Both the position numbers and the translations under genes were made by a program. Of a stretch of DNA of 56,375 bases, positions 40,886 to 50,711 are shown one piece after another (within the stretch, counting starts at the first letter, position 1; each line of letters begins with the position of its first letter). The notes below the pieces were generated by a model. The model made no database searches. It worked only from the letters and a program-made list of their open reading frames with translations, and had not been told where the DNA came from. The stretch comes from Chloroflexota bacterium (GTDB taxonomy: Bacteria; Chloroflexota; Limnocylindria; P2-11E): the NCBI GenBank assembly GCA_005879975.1, contig VBIL01000037.1:1-56375 (forward strand), written 5' to 3'.

Positions 40886-42267
40886 CGGGGCGAGTGGATC
40901 GGCCGCCCAAGAGCTGAGAGCGACGCCTCGCGGAACGCTTCGGCGAGCGTCGGGTGCGCGTGGATCGTCGCCGCTACATCTTCAACGGTCGCCTCGAGCC
41001 GCATCGCGAGCGTGGCCTCGGCGATGAGCTCGCTCGCCTGCGGCCCGACGATATGCACACCGATGATGCGCTGATCCTTGCCCGCGGTGACGATCTTCGT
41101 CAGACCGTCGCTCTCGCCGAGAGCGAGAGCACGGCCCGATCCGCGGAAGCTGTAGCGCGCGACCTTGGTCTCGGCTCCGTACTTCTCCTTGGCCTGCGCC
41201 TCGGTCAGGCCGACCTGCGCCACCTCCGGGTGCGTGTACACGACGTTCGGCACGACGTCGTAATCCATGGCGACGTCCGCGCCCAGGATGGTGTCGACAG
41301 CGACCTCGCCCTGCGTCGACGCGACGTGGGCGAGCTTTGCGGCGCGCGGATCACCGATGCAATCGCCGATCGCCCAGACGCCGGGGATGTTCGTTCGCAT
41401 CCGCTCATCGACGGTGATCCCGAGCCGATTGGTCACCAGGCCCGCCTGCTCGACGCCGGAGAGGTTCGCGACGCGGCCGGCGCCGAGGAGGACCTGATCC
41501 CCCTCGAACGTCTCCTGCTTCCCCTCGATCTCGGCGGCGACCGTGACGCGCGGACCGTCTCGGCGAACCTCGGTCACCTTCGCGTTCGGACGGATCTTCA
41601 CGCCGCGGGACTCGAGGGAGCGCACGAGGGTCCTGACCACATCGGCGTCCGCGTACGCGATCGGCTGCGGAAGCATCTCGAGCACGGTCACGTCGGAGCC
41701 GATCTCGGCGAAGAATGTCCCTAGCTCCAACCCAATGGCGCCGCCGCCGATCACGATCAGACGCTTCGGGACCTCGGTCAGGGCGAGGGCGCTCACGTTA
41801 TCGAGGGGCTTCGCCTCGGCGAGGCCCTTGATCGGCGGCATCCCGACCTTCGAGCCCGTCGCGACGATCACGGCCTTCGCGTCGATGGTCTCCTGGCCGA
41901 CGCGCAGCTGCGTCGGCGAGATGAGCGTTCCTTCGCCCTTGATCAGGTCGGCCTTACGGCCTTTGAGGAGCACTTCAACGCCGGAGACCAGCTGCGCAAC
42001 GACCCGGTCCTTACGCGCGACGGCCGCGGCGAGCTCGAAGCGCGCCCCTTCGACGTGTATCCCGTGCTCCTCGCCGTGCGTCGCGAGCCAGTACGCGTGG
42101 CTCGAGTCGAGAAGGGCTTTCGATGGGATGCAGCCGACGGTCACACAGATCCCACCGACGCGGTCGCGCTCGACGAGCGCGACCTTCGCGCCCTTCACTG
42201 CCGCGTGTAACGCGGCGACATAACCGCCGGGGCCACCGCCCAAGATCGCGATGTCGTACGCCGCCAC
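40882..42267 (-). CDS. lpdA: dihydrolipoamide dehydrogenase
   Basis: A 461-residue flavoprotein disulfide reductase, the E3 of 2-oxoacid dehydrogenase complexes. It has FAD motif AILGGGPGGYVAALHAA, redox pair GGICVTVGCIPSKALLD (CxxxxC), NAD motif IVIGGGAIGLELGTFFAEIG, GVWAIGDCIGDPRAAKLA and the C-terminal catalytic His region IHAHPTLAEAFREASLSALG. GTG start. The active-site loop has CVTVGC rather than the common CLNVGC, a mild variant. No E1/E2 genes are visible in the window. Confidence 0.92.
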   Translation of the reverse strand: MAAYDIAILGGGPGGYVAALHAAVKGAKVALVERDRVGGICVTVGCIPSKALLDSSHAYWLATHGEEHGIHVEGARFELAAAVARKDRVVAQLVSGVEVLLKGRKADLIKGEGTLISPTQLRVGQETIDAKAVIVATGSKVGMPPIKGLAEAKPLDNVSALALTEVPKRLIVIGGGAIGLELGTFFAEIGSDVTVLEMLPQPIAYADADVVRTLVRSLESRGVKIRPNAKVTEVRRDGPRVTVAAEIEGKQETFEGDQVLLGAGRVANLSGVEQAGLVTNRLGITVDERMRTNIPGVWAIGDCIGDPRAAKLAHVASTQGEVAVDTILGADVAMDYDVVPNVVYTHPEVAQVGLTEAQAKEKYGAETKVARYSFRGSGRALALGESDGLTKIVTAGKDQRIIGVHIVGPQASELIAEATLAMRLEATVEDVAATIHAHPTLAEAFREASLSALGRPIHSPR

Positions 42268-42572
42268 TAGGAAAAGAGCCTAGGGTCTTCGGACGCGTCA
42301 CGCTCCAGCGGATGATCGAAATAGCCGTACCTCGCGCGGTACCAGAGATAGAGCGGGAGGAACGCGAGGCCGAGTCGCTCGTATTGCGCGACATGCCGAA
42401 GCTCATGTCGCCAGGTCGCCGGTGTCGGCTCGACATTCGAGACAATGACATGCCCGAAGGTGATCGCGCCGAACCCACGACGCGTCAGGATGAGATTTGC
42501 GAGACCGCGGTCGCTCACATAGAGGAAGCAGCCGTCGCGCCGGCGCGGCCACGCGATCGAGAGCAGACCCAC
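42267..42572 (-). CDS. small HExxH-motif protein, unknown
   Basis: A 101-residue protein with RHELRHVAQYERLG (HExxH) following ILTRRGFGAITFGHVIVSNV, then a hydrophobic LAFLPLYLWYRARYGYFDHP. The motif and size recall small minimal metallopeptidase-like proteins with unknown activity. The GTG start shares one base with the lpd start. The same frame remains open upstream to the HMA lipoprotein stop and reads plausibly (LRRLFVAHHADPIGHL), but without a start codon, so the N-terminus may be longer. Confidence 0.5.
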   Translation of the reverse strand: MGLLSIAWPRRRDGCFLYVSDRGLANLILTRRGFGAITFGHVIVSNVEPTPATWRHELRHVAQYERLGLAFLPLYLWYRARYGYFDHPLERDASEDPRLFS

Positions 42573-42629
42573 CAGATGGCCGATGGGATCGGCATGATGC
42601 GCGACGAAAAGCCGGCGGAGTGTGATGGC

Positions 42630-42953
42630 CTACGGGATGGTCGCGACGACCTCGTCGACCGCCGCGAGCACCCGCTCGCGCGTCGTGAAGGACGAGTCGA
42701 AGTGCAGCGTCAGGAGCTTCTCTTTGCGATTCACGTCGACCGAGGCCACACCCGGGATGCTCTTGCAGCCGGCAATGATGTGCTCCGCGCAGCTCTGGCA
42801 GATGAGCTCGAGCACATTCACAGCGACCTCGTCGTTCGCAGCACTCGCGAGGACTTGCACCGGCGGGAGATCCCGGGCAGCGGTCCGCGGCGCGGGAGCG
42901 CAGGCGCCGAGCATCAGCCCCAAGGCGAGGACCAAGCGTAGGCCCGAGCGCAC
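42630..42953 (-). CDS. lipoprotein with heavy-metal-associated (HMA) fold
   Basis: A 107-residue protein. Signal LRLVLALGLMLGACAPAP with lipobox LGAC. The mature part is an HMA-like ferredoxin fold with LELICQSCAEHIIAGCKSIP (CxxC metal site), GVASVDVNRKEKLLTLHFDS and a final helix RERVLAAVDEVVATIP. Probably binds Cu or another soft metal at the membrane surface. It faces away from the CsbD gene on the same strand. Confidence 0.78.
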   Translation of the reverse strand: MRSGLRLVLALGLMLGACAPAPRTAARDLPPVQVLASAANDEVAVNVLELICQSCAEHIIAGCKSIPGVASVDVNRKEKLLTLHFDSSFTTRERVLAAVDEVVATIP

Positions 42954-42996
42954 GCTGACATTGTGCGCCCGGGCCTCTCGTCGCTAGGGAGCAGGG

Positions 42997-43179
42997 TTAG
43001 CGATCGGCGCGCTCTTCGCGAAGCTCTTCCTTGACCTCGCCGAGGCCTTCCTTGAGCTTGCCCTTGGCCTGGTCGACCTTGCCGCCGATCTCGGTCGACT
43101 TATCGCCGCCGAGCTTGCCGGCCTCTTCCTTGACCTTACCTTTGCCCTGTTCCCACTTGCCTTCGATCTTGTCGTCCAT
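42997..43179 (-). CDS. CsbD-family stress protein
   Basis: A 60-residue protein with MDDKIEGKWEQGKGKVKEEA, GKLGGDKSTEIGGKVDQAKG and KLKEGLGEVKEEL: the Lys/Glu/Gly helical pattern of CsbD, a stress-responsive protein of unknown mechanism. AAGGAGG lies 6 bases before the ATG at 43179; the longer frame to 43242 is not needed. A short imperfect inverted repeat (CTTGT...ACAAG) at 43200-43220 may be regulatory. Confidence 0.82.
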   Translation of the reverse strand: MDDKIEGKWEQGKGKVKEEAGKLGGDKSTEIGGKVDQAKGKLKEGLGEVKEELREERADR

Positions 43180-43339
43180 TCGTACCTCCTTGAACTCCCA
43201 CTTGTCGGTGGGCCGAACAAGAAGGCGCAAATCCGGTGCCACCAGCCACCTGGCGTTATAGACCGCGTTTCGCGGCCATCACGGATGTGTATCGAACAAG
43301 CAATTTGACCGACGCGGCGGCTCGCCTATCGTCCGCCGG

Positions 43340-44356
43340 ATGATCGCTGGGGACACGGACACCATCAGCGCGCGGCTGCCCGATAAGTACCGTGCACGGC
43401 CGTTTGAAGATCGCGACCGCGAGCCGCTGGTCGAGGAGCACAACACGGACGCGCATCCGATGGAATACCAGGACGCCGAAGAGTGGCGCATGTGGGAGCG
43501 CATGGCGCCGGACCCGACGCAGATCCGGATCGTCGTCGAAGGTCCGAGCGCCCTAGCCGCGACGGCGCACGTGGGAGCGGGCGCGCTCATGCGGCACCCC
43601 GACAATGCCCAGAACGGCGGCGTGAGCGTCTTCCGCGCCGACCGCGGCAAGGGGATCGGTTCGGCCTTGCTCGGCGCGATCGAAGATGAGGCGCGTCGGC
43701 GGAGCGCGCCGCGGCTGCTCGCAGGTGCCAGCGCCGCGCATCCCTTCGCGCTTGAATGGGCCCGAAAGCGCGGATACCGCGAGATCGGCCGCCGGATCGA
43801 GTCCTATGTCGAGCTCGCCACGTTCGAGCCGGCGCCATTCGCGGCGCGCGTGGCCCAGGTCAGGGCGTCGGGCCTTCAGCTTCGGACATTCGCGGAGGTG
43901 CTCGAGGGCCGGAGCGACGAGGACCGTGAAGCGTTCTTCCGCGCGGTGTATGAAGCTCAGCATCCGATCTGGGAGGACGTCCCGTGGGCCACCCGGACGG
44001 AGCCCTGGACGTACGAGCAATTCCGTCACATGACATTCGGCACAGGACAGCTGATCGCCGACGCCTCAGTCATCGCGTACGACGGCGAGCGGATCGCGGG
44101 CTTCACCACCACCGGGAGGCGTCAGAGCAAAGACGCGTACACGTGGATCACCGGCACCACTCGCGAGTACCGCGGTCGCGGACTCGCGACCGCCATGAAG
44201 GTGGATGCTCTGTCACGGGCGAAGGCCAAGGGCCTGCGCGCGATGCTGACGACAAACGACGAACCGAACGTGGCCATGCGCGGGATCAACGCCAAGCTCG
44301 GCTACCAGATGCTCCCGGCGCACGTGCAGCTGGAGAAGACGCTCTCGCGCTCGTGA
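43340..44356 (+). CDS. tandem GNAT acetyltransferase
   Basis: A 338-residue protein with two GNAT modules. The first has the acetyl-CoA loop SVFRADRGKGIGSALLGAIE (about 100), then FALEWARKRGYREIGRRIES. The second has GTTREYRGRGLATAMKVDAL and AMLTTNDEPNVAMRGINAKL. Both glycine-rich Q/R-x-x-G-x-G/A loops are intact. The stop overlaps the MFS start (GTGA). Substrate unknown; may modify antibiotic-like molecules, given the coupled transporter. Confidence 0.82.
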   Translation: MIAGDTDTISARLPDKYRARPFEDRDREPLVEEHNTDAHPMEYQDAEEWRMWERMAPDPTQIRIVVEGPSALAATAHVGAGALMRHPDNAQNGGVSVFRADRGKGIGSALLGAIEDEARRRSAPRLLAGASAAHPFALEWARKRGYREIGRRIESYVELATFEPAPFAARVAQVRASGLQLRTFAEVLEGRSDEDREAFFRAVYEAQHPIWEDVPWATRTEPWTYEQFRHMTFGTGQLIADASVIAYDGERIAGFTTTGRRQSKDAYTWITGTTREYRGRGLATAMKVDALSRAKAKGLRAMLTTNDEPNVAMRGINAKLGYQMLPAHVQLEKTLSRS

Positions 44357-45555
44357 TCGGGCGCCTCGCGGCGCTGCGCTCGCTCCCAGCTCCGCTCGCC
44401 ATCCTCGCGGGCATGACCTTCGTCTCGAGCCTGGGGATCTCGATGATGCTCCCCCTCCTTCCGCTCTATGGGCTCGCGCTCGGTGCGACGCCGGTGCAGC
44501 TCGGGCTCATGACGAGCGCCTTCGCAATCGCGAACGCGGTGTCGCAGTTCGGGACGGGGTTCCTGAACGATCGCTTCGGCCCGCGCACATTCATCGCGGC
44601 GGGGATCGCGACGTACGGCGCCGCGAACGCCCTGATCGCCGCGGCACCGAGCGCGGGCGCGCTCATCGCCTTTCGCGCGGTCGCCGGATTCGGTGCCGGC
44701 GCGAACCTGGTGTCGGCCCGGCTCTACATCGCCCACGTCTCCGACCGCGCCCGCCTCTCTTTCGCGAACAGCATCATCTCGGCGGCGAGCTCCGCGGGCA
44801 ATGTCGCCGGTCCCGCGATCGGTGGGCTGCTCGCGGCGGCGTTCACCTTGCGCGCCCCGTTCCTGGCTGTCGCGGCCACCAGCGCAGTCGCGTTCGTCGC
44901 CGCGCTCTTCCTGCCTCGGCCGGTCGTCGCAGAGTCGCGCGAGCAGGCGCATGCGGAGAGCGGGGCATTCATCGATCGGCAGGTGCTCGTGCTGCTCGTT
45001 TCGAACTTCCTGATCAGCACCGCGTTCGGTGGGTGGATCACGAGTTACGCGCCGTACGCGACCGAGCGCCTGGGCTGGACCACCTTCGAGGTCGGGATCC
45101 TCTTCACGCTCTTCGCCGTCGGCGACATCACGCTCGGCCCCTGGCTCGGACGACTCGCCGACCGGACCGGCCGCAAGCGCATCGCCGTCGCGGCGGGATT
45201 GCCGGTGGCGCTCTTCGGCATCGCGCTCGTCGCCGGCTTTCCGCGGCCCGCTCTCTACGCGACGGCATACCTCGCCGGAGCCGGCCTCACGGCGTTCTTC
45301 TCGTCCTGGTACGCGCTTCTCACGCTCGCGGTGCCGGCGGTCCGCCGCGGTCGCGTCTTCGGTGTGGTCAGCGCGATCGGCAACGTGGGGACCGTCGCGG
45401 GCGCCCTTGGGGCGGCCGCGATCTGGCAGAACGTCGACCTCGGCCTGGCACTGCTCCTCGCGTCGATGACCGCGCTGGCCGCGAGCCTGACGCTAAGCCT
45501 CCTGCCTGGCGAACGGGAACCGGCCGGAAACACACTCGCACCGGCCTCGCTCTAG
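44353..45555 (+). CDS. MFS transporter
   Basis: A 400-residue, 12-helix protein. N-terminal motif FVSSLGISMMLPLLPLYGLA, loop GTGFLNDRFGPRTFIAAGIA, and the second half with LGRLADRTGRKRIAVAAGLP. GTG start at 44353 overlapping the GNAT stop; the earlier open frame is shadow. Efflux-type major facilitator, likely for a compound acetylated by its neighbour (inference). Confidence 0.85.
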   Translation: MIGRLAALRSLPAPLAILAGMTFVSSLGISMMLPLLPLYGLALGATPVQLGLMTSAFAIANAVSQFGTGFLNDRFGPRTFIAAGIATYGAANALIAAAPSAGALIAFRAVAGFGAGANLVSARLYIAHVSDRARLSFANSIISAASSAGNVAGPAIGGLLAAAFTLRAPFLAVAATSAVAFVAALFLPRPVVAESREQAHAESGAFIDRQVLVLLVSNFLISTAFGGWITSYAPYATERLGWTTFEVGILFTLFAVGDITLGPWLGRLADRTGRKRIAVAAGLPVALFGIALVAGFPRPALYATAYLAGAGLTAFFSSWYALLTLAVPAVRRGRVFGVVSAIGNVGTVAGALGAAAIWQNVDLGLALLLASMTALAASLTLSLLPGEREPAGNTLAPASL

Positions 45556-45565
45556 CCTGCTGGTC

Positions 45566-45757
45566 GTGGCTAGCGAGGATCCCGTCGGATCGATGCTCAT
45601 CCTCGGCTCAGCGGTCTGCGTCCTCGCCGCGATGTACGTCGTCTGCTACACGTTCTTCATGGCGAACTGGGAAGGCTGGGAGTCATGGCATGCCCGAACC
45701 GGACTCGACGCCGACCGTGCCGAAGAGGAACGCTCAAAGAGACGCGGGCTGAAATAG
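45566..45757 (+). CDS. small membrane protein, unknown
   Basis: A 63-residue protein with one strongly hydrophobic helix (SMLILGSAVCVLAAMYVVCY) and a charged C-terminal tail (DADRAEEERSKRRGLK). GTG start; follows the MFS gene by 10 bases and ends at the terminator. It could be a small companion of the transporter; no family recognised. Confidence 0.5.
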   Translation: MASEDPVGSMLILGSAVCVLAAMYVVCYTFFMANWEGWESWHARTGLDADRAEEERSKRRGLK

Positions 45758-45761
45758 AAAA

Positions 45762-45785
45762 AGAGGGAGGCTGAAGCCTCCCTCT
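45762..45785. terminator. bidirectional intrinsic terminator
   Basis: AGAGGGAGGCT-GA-AGCCTCCCTCT, an 11-bp perfect stem with a 2-base loop between convergent small membrane protein and MHS transporter genes, flanked by an A-run (GAAAAA) upstream. Confidence 0.85.
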
Positions 45786-45804
45786 CTTCGTATTCGCGAA
45801 TGAC

Positions 45805-47307
45805 TCAGTCCGCGGGTGTCGCTTCGGTCACCATGCCGCGCTCTTCGCCACCGACCTCCGACCAGATCTTGACGTTCTTCGGCTCGTGGAGGAACAGCGT
45901 GCCGACGACCACCGACATGACCGCGACGGTGATCACGTACGCCAGTCCGAGATAGATGTTGCCGTTGATGTCCCCGGTCGTATTCAGGTTGCGCAGGTCG
46001 AAGAGGCCGAGCCACGGGACGTAGCGCTTCTCGTCCGGGATGGTGGCGCCGACGAGACCCGTGTAGGTCAGCGGCAGCAGGCCGCCGAACCAGCCGTTCC
46101 CGAAGTGGTACGGGATGGAGAGCGAGGTGTAGCGGACCTTCGCGCGGAAGTACTCCACGAGGAACGCCGCGATGGGCCCGTAGACCATCGTCACGAAGAT
46201 CACCTGGATCCAGATCAGGAACACCATGACCGGGACGTTCGGGTCCGACTTCGTGATCAGGCCTGTTGCGTCGCGCGTGACGTTCGCCGCATCCACCATC
46301 GCGTGGTAGATCGGGATGTATGTGATGGCCGCGATGAGGCAGCCGCCCAGGATGATGACCTTTCGGCCGATGCGGTCGGAGAGCCAGCCGAAAACGAGGA
46401 AGAACGGTGTTCCGAGGGCCACCGCCCACAGCATGATCGGGTATGCCTGCTGGAACGAGAACTTGAGGTACGTGCCCATGAAGAAGTTCGCTTGGAACTG
46501 GCCCTGGTACCAGACCACACCCTGACCCGCCGTGAGGCCGATCAGGACGAGCAGGATCGTGCCGACCTTGCGGCCGCTGAAGCTCTCTGAAGCCCAGTTG
46601 CCCGCGCCGGTGACCACTTTCTTCTGCTCCTTGAGGCGCGCGAAGAGCGGCGTCTCGCGGAGACGGATGCGGATGAAGAGCGCGATCACGACGAGGACGG
46701 CCGAGATCCAGAAGGGATAGCGCCAGCCCTGCGCCGCGAAATCGGCGGCGGTCATCGTGTTGCGGAAGTACAGGATGATCGCGAGCGCGAAGAAGAAGCC
46801 GAGCGTCGCGGTCGTCTGGATCCACGACGTGTACAGACCACGTTTGTTGTCGGGCGCGTGCTCGGCCACGTAGATGGCCGCGCCGCCGTACTCGCCGCCA
46901 AGCGCCAGCCCCTGGATGATCCGAAGCAGCACGAGGAGCGCCGGGGCCGCGAGGCCGATCTGCGCGTACGTGGGGATCAGCCCCATGAGGACGGTGGCGA
47001 GTCCCATTGCCGTGATCGTGACGAGGAAGGTGTATTTCCGGCCGATGATGTCGCCGAGCGCGCCGAAAACGACGGCTCCGAACGGCCGGACGAGGAAGCC
47101 CGCGGCGTACGTCGCGAATCCCGCGAGCTGCACCGCCGTCGGGTTGTCACCGGGGAAGAAGAGCGGCGACAGGAACGGAGTGAGCGTCGCGTACAGGTAG
47201 AAGTCGTACCACTCGACGATCGTCCCGGCGGACGCGGCGGAGATGACGAAGGGCAAGCCGTACGTTGGTCTGGTCGCCACGCGTGTGGCGGCGGTCGTCG
47301 TTGCCAA
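45805..47307 (-). CDS. MHS-family MFS transporter (carboxylate:H+ symporter-like)
   Basis: About 500 residues. The typical MHS pattern is visible: SAGTIVEWYDFYLYATLTPF (helix 1 with the EWYDFY motif), GDIIGRKYTFLVTITAMGLA, LRIIQGLALGGEYGGAAIYV and the C-terminal half with GWLSDRIGRKVIILGG. MHS carriers import osmolytes, citrate, shikimate or short carboxylates with H+. The TTG at 47307 has a strong GGAGGGGG site 5 bases before it; the frame further upstream to 47376 is weaker. Lies downstream of acs, so its cargo is probably acetate or a similar acid (inference). Confidence 0.85.
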   Translation of the reverse strand: MATTTAATRVATRPTYGLPFVISAASAGTIVEWYDFYLYATLTPFLSPLFFPGDNPTAVQLAGFATYAAGFLVRPFGAVVFGALGDIIGRKYTFLVTITAMGLATVLMGLIPTYAQIGLAAPALLVLLRIIQGLALGGEYGGAAIYVAEHAPDNKRGLYTSWIQTTATLGFFFALAIILYFRNTMTAADFAAQGWRYPFWISAVLVVIALFIRIRLRETPLFARLKEQKKVVTGAGNWASESFSGRKVGTILLVLIGLTAGQGVVWYQGQFQANFFMGTYLKFSFQQAYPIMLWAVALGTPFFLVFGWLSDRIGRKVIILGGCLIAAITYIPIYHAMVDAANVTRDATGLITKSDPNVPVMVFLIWIQVIFVTMVYGPIAAFLVEYFRAKVRYTSLSIPYHFGNGWFGGLLPLTYTGLVGATIPDEKRYVPWLGLFDLRNLNTTGDINGNIYLGLAYVITVAVMSVVVGTLFLHEPKNVKIWSEVGGEERGMVTEATPAD

Positions 47308-47437
47308 GGTCCCCCTCCTTGCGTTGAGCTTCGAAAGACGAGTCGATCCGTCAGTGCTCGCTTGCTTGGCCGTCACCTCCCACCAGCTTCGCTACTGGCA
47401 ACGGATAGCGCGCTTGTGTAGGGCTTTCTTTCCGCAT

Positions 47438-47449
47438 CGTCAATTGACG
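47438..47449. promoter_or_regulatory. CGTCAATTGACG palindrome between acs and MHS gene
   Basis: A perfect 12-bp palindrome, AT-rich in its centre, in the 160-base gap after the acs stop and before the transporter start. It could be an operator for carboxylate regulation, or part of a stem-loop terminator for acs; no T-run follows clearly. Confidence 0.35.
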
Positions 47450-47469
47450 TTTGCGCGTAACGAGAAGCG

Positions 47470-49434
<1,965 letters not shown>

Positions 49435-49446
49435 CCGCGTCCTCCC

Positions 49447-49956
49447 CTAGAGGGCGCTCGGCCTGCGCCGGTCGAGCGCGGTTAGATGCGCCTTGTAATG
49501 GTTTGGCAGCATGAGCAGCCAGCCAAAACAATTCAAATCGCCGTAATAAGGATGCCTGGCGGTGGCCTTGGCGTCAGGCTCGGCGGGGAACTCGGCGAGG
49601 AGGCGCGCGCAGGTGGCGGCGGCCTTTTCGGCCAGGGTGGAGATCCCTGCCCTCGAGACAGCCGAGGCCGCGGGCCGGGGCTGCCCGGTCTGACCGGCGG
49701 GGGCCGCCTGCGCGAGGCGGAGGCCGATGAGCGCGACGCCCCGCTCGACGATGAGCAGGTGGGTCGCCACCTGACCGAGCCCCCAGTCGTCATCCGACCC
49801 CCGGACGAGGTCTTCCTCGGACGCCGCGGCGACCCTACCGAGGAGTCGATCCCGCTCGACGGTCGTCGCGTCGACGAGCAGGCGGATGGTCTCCCGGAGC
49901 CACTCGGGTCGGTCTGGCGGGTCATCCACGACCCTAAGCGTCACGGTGACGATCAT
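49447..49956 (-). CDS. DinB-like four-helix protein
   Basis: About 169 residues from ATG 49956 (MIVTVTLRVVDDPPDRPEW). DinB/YfiT-type helices: ETIRLLVDATTVERDRLLGR, GSDDDWGLGQVATHLLIVER and LNCFGWLLMLPNHYKAHLTA. The His residues of ATHLL and NHYKAH suit the metal triad of DinB proteins (thiol-transferase-like). The open frame reaches 49995 but the ATG at 49956 avoids shadow sequence. First gene of a possible DinB-acs-MHS operon. Confidence 0.72.
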   Translation of the reverse strand: MIVTVTLRVVDDPPDRPEWLRETIRLLVDATTVERDRLLGRVAAASEEDLVRGSDDDWGLGQVATHLLIVERGVALIGLRLAQAAPAGQTGQPRPAASAVSRAGISTLAEKAAATCARLLAEFPAEPDAKATARHPYYGDLNCFGWLLMLPNHYKAHLTALDRRRPSAL

Positions 49957-49971
49957 GAACCGTTGGGGGTC

Positions 49972-49991
49972 CGAGGGGGCTTGCCCCCTCG
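49972..49991. promoter_or_regulatory. GC-rich hairpin in divergent DinB/HU intergenic region
   Basis: CGAGGGGGC-TT-GCCCCCTCG, a 9-bp perfect stem with a 2-base loop. It lies 16 bases upstream of the DinB ATG, on the HU side of a divergent gap of about 100 bases. It could be an operator or a leader hairpin; it is not followed by a T-run. Confidence 0.4.
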
Positions 49992-50060
49992 ACATCTTGT
50001 GCGTTCGTGCAGAATGCGGCGCGAATCAACAAAGGCCCATAGGCCGCACTGGAGGGATAC

Positions 50061-50351
50061 GTGGCTGGGATCTCAAAGTCTGAGACCTTGAATCGGCTGT
50101 CCGAGAAGACCGGTCTAACCAAGAAGCAGGTCGGGCAATTCCTCGACGAGCTAGCTGCCCTCGCGTACAAGGAAGCCCGCAGCGGGTTCACCATCCCCGG
50201 CGTTGGCAAGCTCGTCATCGTCGACCGCAAGGCCCGCATGGGGCGCAACCCCGCGACCGGTCAGCCGATCTCAATCCCGGCGAAGCGCGTGCTCAAGTTC
50301 CGCATCGCCAAGCAGGCCAAGGACTCGGTTCTCGCGAAGCGCGGCAAGTAA
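50061..50351 (+). CDS. HU-family nucleoid protein
   Basis: A 96-residue HU/IHF-type protein: [58 protein letters not shown] and [20 protein letters not shown], with the arm motif [10 protein letters not shown]. It binds and bends DNA without strong sequence preference. GTG start with GGAGGGA 8 bases before. Followed directly by a terminator. Confidence 0.92.
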   Translation: MAGISKSETLNRLSEKTGLTKKQVGQFLDELAALAYKEARSGFTIPGVGKLVIVDRKARMGRNPATGQPISIPAKRVLKFRIAKQAKDSVLAKRGK

Positions 50352-50368
50352 CGCACTAGCACTCTTCC

Positions 50369-50413
50369 GAGCGAGGCCCGTCGGCAGAGCGAGGCGGGCC
50401 TCGCTCTCGTTTC
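50369..50413 (+). terminator. intrinsic terminator after HU gene
   Basis: GAGCGAGGCCCG pairs with CGGGCCTCGCTC across a 14-base loop, followed by TCGTTTCG. Strong stem 18 bases after the HU stop. Confidence 0.75.
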
Positions 50414-50427
50414 GTGCGGGGCACGTA

Positions 50428-50711
50428 ATGCGGCGGATCGCGGTCATCGGCAACGGCGGCGGCGGCAAGTCGACGCTTTGCCGCGCACTCGGCGATCGCC
50501 TCGGCCTTCCGGTGCGAGAGGTCGATGCGGTGCCGTGGTTTCCGGATGGCGGCGCGCTCCCCTCGATGAGACGGCGCGCATCCTTGAGGCGTGGGCGGCC
50601 GCGCCGCCAACGCTTCTGCTCTTTCGTACGCTCAAGCGAGTGAACGCGATGCGAGCGGAGCTGCTCGAGCTTGTGAGCAGGGGCGACCGCGCGGCAGGGC
50701 TAGCTCGCTGA
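50428..50711 (+). pseudogene. topology-modulation-type P-loop kinase, shortened and frameshifted
   Basis: The start MRRIAVIGNGGGGKSTLCRA (Walker A GNGGGGKST) and LGDRLGLPVREVDAVPW is in frame from ATG 50428. At about 50535-50545 the frame must shift for the homologous continuation GWRRAPLDETARILEAWAA, and the last block PPTLLLFRTLKRVNAMRAEL follows at once, though related kinases have some 60 residues between these blocks. The stop TGA overlaps the ligase ATG (TGATG). Both a one-base loss and a larger in-frame deletion are needed to explain it. Dead gene or assembly error. Confidence 0.7.
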
